Source: Branchiostoma floridae (lineage: Eukaryota > Chordata > Leptocardii > Amphioxiformes > Branchiostomatidae). Taken from it: a DNA stretch of 64,000 bases. Position numbers and translations under genes: made by a program. The notes below the pieces were generated by a model. That model saw only the letters and a program-made list of their open reading frames with translations. It did not search any database and was not told the origin of the DNA. The first letter of the stretch is position 1. Every line of letters begins with the position of its first letter. Below are positions 59,393 through 64,000 of this stretch, in pieces. The DNA lies in assembly GCF_000003815.2 (NCBI RefSeq), contig NC_049988.1, positions 3,963,765 through 4,027,764 on the forward strand, read 5' to 3'.

Positions 59393-59499
59393 ATCGTAAC
59401 TTCATCATTGCCAATGCACAGGTGGAAAATCTGGCCATCATCTTCTGCAATGATGGGTTTTGTGAACTGTGTGGATACTCACGGGCGGAACTTATGCAG
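59393..59499 (+). CDS. KCNH: ERG-type K+ channel, coding exon 2 (PAS domain start)
   Basis: Seen: a pyrimidine-rich acceptor ending CTCTTTACAG precedes the exon, and the donor CAG|GTTAGT follows. Joined to exon 1 it completes codon 26 (AAT, Asn) and adds 35 codons, ending in phase 0 after Gln61. The peptide contains [10 protein letters not shown], then [19 protein letters not shown]. Known: this matches the first strands and helix of the ERG PAS (eag) domain, where [15 protein letters not shown] is nearly invariant; the domain packs against the C-terminal cyclic-nucleotide-binding homology domain. Oddity: human KCNH2 exon 2, as I recall, runs on to about codon 103, so the intron after codon 61 looks extra. 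Reading through the donor gives no ERG-like sequence (the family continues with Arg-Pro-Cys), which supports splicing. No matching third exon was seen up to 64000. Confidence 0.95.
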
Positions 59500-59524
59500 G
59501 TTAGTGTCTTCATCTGTGTGACAT

Positions 59525-59733
59525 ACTGAAAATGCAGAAATGTTCGCGGTGGTTTTATATTTGTAGTTTTTGCGGCGGACACTTCACCACGAACTTAAAA
59601 CCACCACGAACATTTTTCCATGGTTGTAAGAGACTACAGTGCATGGTGCGACCGTGAACTTAAAGCCACTGCAAACAGTCCTTTTCCAGCTACCGTGAAG
59701 GAATTTCCTGTGAATTTAAATGCATGAACAGTA
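59525..59733. mobile_element. Palindromic 'TTCGCGG' MITE, family B, copy 4
   Basis: ACTGAAAATGCAGAAATGTTC to AATGCATGAACAGTA, starting only 25 bp after the exon 2 donor. Slightly decayed ends. Confidence 0.75.
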
Positions 59734-59948
59734 TTCCTTTTTTCTGTATTCATTTGTTTATCAAGGTTTAACAAAATTGTTGAGAGAATAAATAATAGGT
59801 ACTTTCAGCTTTTCAAAATGTCAATCTGGAGAGCAGACTCAGTAAGGTTTGATTTGCTCACTCTGAGATAGACCCCTACTTTTTTTTATAAGTGTGGTGG
59901 GTTTTTACCATACTTGAGGTGTGGTTCTCCTCAAACATAGGACCTCTA

Positions 59949-60526
59949 CGAGGGGCGTTCAATAAGTAATAACTCTGACCCACTTCCAGTTGTCTGATCT
60001 AAATGAAATTTTGCATGTGTAATGATGCATATTTCTATAGTTTATGCTGCAAACAAGAGCTCTGAACTAATCGTGGTTTCTGATTTACTGGTGTTTGAAC
60101 TGAGTTAGGTGTGAAATGGACCAGGTGTGAAATGGAGCCAGTTGAGTGTCGCACAGTGATCCGGTTTTTGTATTTGAAAGGAGGCACACCCAAGGAGACT
60201 TTTGATGAAATGAAAGAAACTTATGGTGATGATGCCCCATCATATGACCTTGTAAAACGCTGGCATCCTGAATTCAAACATGGCCGGAAGTCTGTGGAAA
60301 CAGCTCCCAGACCTGGTCGTTCCTGTACTGCCATTGATGAGGCATCTGTGGGAGGACCAACCTGGGGTGTCCTACACAAATAGTGTCCAGAGCTGCATCA
60401 AACAATGGGAGAAATGCATAACTCTGGGTGGTTCCTATGAAGAGAAAGACTAATAACTGTGCCAAGTTTCATTAGTCTCCTGCTATGGGAAATGAGTCAG
60501 AGTTATTACTTATTGAACGCCCCTCA
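59949..60526 (+). mobile_element. Internally deleted mariner element
   Basis: Terminal inverted repeats (C/T)GAGGGGCGTTCAATAAGTA with TA on both flanks (59947-59948, 60527-60528). It carries both ends of a mariner transposase gene with the middle missing, so it is a 578-bp non-autonomous derivative. Confidence 0.9.
60132..60453 (+). pseudogene. Mariner transposase, internally deleted
   Basis: From ATG 60132 the frame reads MEPVECRTVIRFLYLKGG, then GDDAPSYDLVKRWHPEFKHG and PRPGR, which is the paired-type helix-turn-helix DNA-binding region of mariner transposases (compare SETMAR). It stops at 60381-60383. In the +1 frame from 60379 the C-terminus is visible (SCIKQWEKCITLGGSY, ending TAA 60451-60453). 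The DDD catalytic core, roughly 240 residues of a usual ~345, is absent; the junction is near 60340. It cannot encode an active enzyme. Confidence 0.9.
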
Positions 60527-60739
60527 TACTTTACTTCTTCTTCTAGGAGGGGGGTGCATGTGGATTAGGGTAAGCAAGCCAGACTGGCCATAAAGGCCTC
60601 AACTGTTGGGGCCTGAGCAATGTGTGCCGGCAGTCGATTCCACTCAACGATTGTGCGAAGGAAAAAAGAAAATTTTACACAGTCTCTTTCTGCTGTAATC
60701 AACTGATATTTAAATCCAATTGAAGAGGATTTCTAGATA

Positions 60740-60925
60740 CTGTAAATGCTTCCATTTTTTTGCGGTTGTCGCTTCACCACGAACTTAAAACCACCGCGAA
60801 AATTTTTCCATGATATCATTAGACTACAGGCTATGGCGATACTGTGAACTTAAAACCACCGCGAAATGTCCATTTTCCCGCTGCCGCAAAAGTAAATCCC
60901 TGCAAACTTAAATGCATTTACAGTA
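60740..60925. mobile_element. Palindromic 'TTCGCGG' MITE, family B, copy 5
   Basis: CTGTAAATGC to GCATTTACAGTA, with CTTCACCACGAACTTAAAACC inside. Flanking TA. Confidence 0.8.
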
Positions 60926-61452
60926 CTCATTTTCAGCTGAGTTGAGTGAGGGAAAATTTGAATATGCCTTTCCCAATGCAAGGGCTAAATGCTTTGAATA
61001 CTCAGTGTATTGCATGAGTCTATACATTCATTCTCTTTCACTACTGCACCGATAAAAACATCTTGGCTATCAAACATCCCAGAGCACATGCATGTGGTCA
61101 GATACCCAGATAGGTCTTCTGACGACAGCATAATGAAATGCCGTCATCTGCAGTCTGGAAAGGTTCCTACCATTAGTCGATCGTAACGACACTTACTGAC
61201 CTTGTTCGATGGAATGAAGGACTGGGAAGATATACAACGTCAGATGGCGTATGAACATTTGCTGCGGATGCCCCTTTGCAGCAAAGGTTGCGTTTGGTAC
61301 AAAGACTGATGCATAAAATAGTAATAGTCAGTTAGGTGTGTTGTGCAAGTATAAGAACAAAAGTATTGAAATATTTTCTACCTGTATGTCCCATTTTATG
61401 TTCCTCTGTATGTTTTCTTTAAGGACATTGATGTGAACAACTCTTTCTAGAT

Positions 61453-61970
61453 ATCTACTGACAACCACATGTTTTCGAAGATGAAATATTTCCATGAGCA
61501 CTTGTCATCTTCTTCGTATCAAAAATGACTGGTTCACTTTGCACTCCAGCTAAAGTGTCACTGCTAACAAATACTGTCACACTCATATATGTATGAGTAA
61601 TCTTAGTTCAACTTTATCTGTAGGGTAACCTATATCCGTTGTATATACATGTAAAAATAGGGTATTTGGGGATCGTTAAGTCGATAGAAGGTAGTTTCAC
61701 ATTGCAATATTTTGAAAATGTTGATGTTTAAAACCCACGTTGTCGACCTGAAATCTCTATAATGCCCAGTCTTATTTAAAACAATGAATGTAGGTTACCC
61801 CACGAATAAAGGTGAATTAGCGTTACTAACAACCACAGGTTTTTCTAGATGAAATATTTCCATGAGCACCTGTCATCTTTTTTATAGCAAAAATGACTGG
61901 TTCACTTTGCACTGCGGCTTAAGTGTCACTACTAACAAATACTGTCACACTCATATACATGTGAATATAG
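61453..61970 (+). repeat. 145-bp tandem duplication with a MITE at the junction
   Basis: 61453-61597 and 61825-61968 share GATGAAATATTTCCATGAGC, GACTGGTTCACTTTGCACT and AACAAATACTGTCACACTC. The family A MITE at 61598-61825 sits between the copies. Confidence 0.8.
61598..61825. mobile_element. Palindromic TA-flanked MITE, family A, copy 10
   Basis: TAATCTTAGTTCAAC to GGTGAATTAGCGTTA; GTTAAGTCGATAGAAGG and centre GCAATATTTTG. Confidence 0.8.
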
Positions 61971-62128
61971 ATATTGTTAACTACTATCTAGATAAAGTGA
62001 TTCCAGACGTACTGCTTCTATTGTGAAGAAGATGACAGATGGTTATGGAAGCTAATGTCAGTTCTTGAAAAGTATGTGGTAACGTTAAGAAAGGCTTTTA
62101 TTGAACAGTCATTAACCAACCTGTGGAC

Positions 62129-62457
62129 CAGGGTTGAACAAGTTTTCTAAAATCCACTTGTCCTATCGGGCAAGCACATAAAAAATGTACTTGCCCGAAA
62201 CCAATTTTTCACTTGCCCAAAATTCAAATGTCACTGTTACTAGTTTATGCATTTTCACTTCCAGCAATGGAATTCTCTGTAGACACTTGCTTGATGTCAT
62301 GACTGTAAAAAGTAACATTTATATATCAAAATTGCACTAAAATCAATGGAAAAATCTTACTTGCCCGATCGGACAAGTGGGGTAGGACATGCACTTGCCC
62401 GAACAGCACTTTCACTTGCCCTGGACAATAGGGCTAGTGGACTAATGTTTATCCCTG
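62129..62457. mobile_element. hAT-like element, family L, copy 2
   Basis: CAGGGTTGAACAAG...TTATCCCTG with GTGGAC on both flanks, again a 6-bp duplication. Repeated CTTGCCCGA words; no transposase. Confidence 0.8.
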
Positions 62458-63004
62458 GTGGACACTATTCACAAACCATTTCTAGAGTCTGTTCCTTGAT
62501 GAGGTGTGGTTCAAGGTGGATGTTTTTTTTTTAGCAAAACAGATGGTAAAATACGTTGATGAAGGTTAGACATCCGGGTAATAGGATATGCCAAATAGCA
62601 ATTATTCAAGCAACTGGATATGATTTTGGCACCGGTCCACTACTTTTAGTCAGTGACACAAAAGAGATCTTGTTGGAGAGGAAGTTTATACATCCTATCT
62701 TTGAATTAATATGCAAAAGAGATCTAATAGGACTTTTGAGGGTGCAAGGTACTTTACCTCCCTGCACAAGAACCACTGGGCCAAAAAGATTCACCCCAGC
62801 AACTAAACATTAGCTGTGGATGCCCTTTCATATAGGTCACCAAGGCACATGGTCTAATGCAGGGAAGAGTACGTTCTGATCCTGAAACTCTGATGAGGCA
62901 AGGGAGGTTAATTGGGGGGCTTCTAAAACTGATGTCGTGTGCATGTGGGTGGGTTGGTACGTATGTTGGGTACCAAAGTCCTGCCAGTAAGTCCTTGGCA
63001 ACTA
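62458..63004. other. Intron sequence, nothing recognised
   Basis: No repeat ends or frames with similarity. Confidence 0.35.
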
Positions 63005-63415
63005 AATAAATATAGAATACAACACGGTGCATTCCGTATCACCTTAAGTACCAGCCCAACTGCGGGTGATCCAACCCTCGGGAGGGCTGGGACCAAGGGT
63101 GATGTGGAATACACCGTGATGTATTCTATTTATGTCATACCCACCTGAGAAGACACATTTTTTAATGCAAAATGCGCCAGAAGTTTAGAAAATTTGGTGC
63201 CCACAAACAACAAACATTTTACAACAGCAATGTTACAGCATCAAAATCGGGTATTCAAATTTTCAACCATCCCGCACTCAGCGTGCACAGAGTATGTTCA
63301 AAATATTCAATGGAAGCCTGGTGTGATAAAACTTCAAAGCCTGTGTGATACGGCTTTTCATCACCTGGTCCGAAACACCTGTATCAAATGTTATCGCGGC
63401 CTAGGTATGACATAA
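63005..63415 (-). repeat. Family H repeat, inverted copy
   Basis: Reverse complement of 34121-34535: starts ATAGAATACAACACGGTGCA, ends GCGGCCTAGGTATGACATA. The hairpin GTGCATTCCGTATCACC / GGTGATGTGGAATACACC is present. Confidence 0.7.
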
Positions 63416-63773
63416 TGGTCTGTATCATATATATCACACATAAAAGCGGTCAAACATTTGACAGAGGATGAGGTATGATGCTTTTTCCTAAGCTATTAGT
63501 TCATTACCGCTTTGCTACAGCTCTCGTGTTTTATCCAAGCACACTTCGTCACCCCTACATCACCATTCAAAATGAAGAATGCAATGCCTTACAACATGTC
63601 ATAGCTGGGGCCAATCCTATAGACAATTTGCTGAATTTGTTCTCCAGTCCACAGGTCCACGGAATTTGACCCAGATGGCCAACCAGCAGGGTTGTGTTTC
63701 TGCTTGTGCCACAAGGACATGTTATCAACTTGAAGATGTTTGAATGCCAGTATTTTCTTAAAGAGTTGATATA

Positions 63774-63982
63774 CTGTAAATGCAGAAACTTTTGCGGTGG
63801 TTTAATGTTTGCGGTTTTTGCGGTGGCTGCTTCACCGAGAACTTAAAACCACCGTGAACATATTTCCATGGCAGTAATAGGTGAAGAGGCTACAGTGCAT
63901 GGTGCTGCCATGAACTTAAAACTACCGCGTTTTCCCCGCTACTGCAAAATTAGATCCCCATGAACTTAAATACATTTACTGT
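63774..63982. mobile_element. Palindromic 'TTCGCGG' MITE, family B, copy 6
   Basis: CTGTAAATGCAGAAACTTTTGC to AAATACATTTACTGTA, preceded by TA. Full length. Confidence 0.8.
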
Positions 63983-64000
63983 AACATTTAGAAAGATAAA

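Larger units (their letters stand above)
59500..64000 (+). other. Start of intron 2 of the ERG-type channel gene
   Basis: Begins with GTTAGT immediately after codon 61 and runs past the end of the window. It carries three copies of the CTGTAAATGCA palindromic MITE, a deleted mariner, one copy of the TA-flanked 220-bp MITE, a CAGGGTTG hAT-like element and one inverted copy of the GTGTATTCCG repeat. The next expected peptide (Arg-Pro-Cys-Thr-Cys...) was not found. Confidence 0.7.

Noticed and set aside
59500-64000. Third ERG exon
   Set aside because: No frame with the expected Arg-Pro-Cys-Thr-Cys start next to an acceptor was found.
1-64000. Bacterial or viral origin, operons, defence or toxin systems
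   Set aside because: Spliced animal channel gene, SINEs, LINE tails and microsatellites throughout; no compact coding.

Overview
This window is animal nuclear DNA, not bacterial or viral. It has almost no long open frames, GT-AG splice signals, abundant microsatellites and a dense population of short non-autonomous transposons. The protein fragments and repeat types fit a marine invertebrate deuterostome, most likely a lancelet (Branchiostoma). That assignment is inference from general resemblance.

The one gene I can support is the 5' end of an ERG-type voltage-gated potassium channel (KCNH2/6/7 group), on the + strand. Coding exon 1 (12873-12948) encodes the PAS-cap, and exon 2 (59393-59499) encodes the start of the PAS domain. 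Together they give 61 in-frame residues that look strongly like vertebrate ERG. Intron 1 is about 46.4 kb, so most of the window is intron. Upstream of exon 1 is a GC/CpG-rich promoter-like segment (about 12120-12872) with a palindromic CRE, an E-box and TATA-like boxes. The start codon has an optimal Kozak context and an in-frame upstream stop. Later exons lie beyond base 64000.

Layout: 1-12.1 kb is upstream flank. It holds a LINE 3' end, a large CT/TATC satellite split by a pogo-like element, a GAAA tract, two MITEs and seven perfect TGACGTCA sites. 12.1-12.95 kb is promoter plus exon 1. 12.95-59.39 kb is intron 1, holding ten families of repeats including a piggyBac-like element with TTAA duplications, hAT-like elements with 8-bp or 6-bp duplications, Harbinger-like elements with 3-bp duplications, TA-flanked palindromic MITEs, tRNA-derived SINEs, a LINE tail, a 2.6-kb foldback element, and a minisatellite/higher-order satellite block at 38.3-43.0 kb. 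59.39-64 kb is exon 2 and the start of intron 2, with an internally deleted mariner element.

I found no defence system, operon, CRISPR array or canonical RNA gene. The best leads are the ERG gene architecture, the excess of perfect CRE sites upstream, the foldback element with 77-bp sub-repeats, the alternating 348/375-bp satellite linked to a dispersed 34-bp minisatellite, and the nested transposons that order past insertions.
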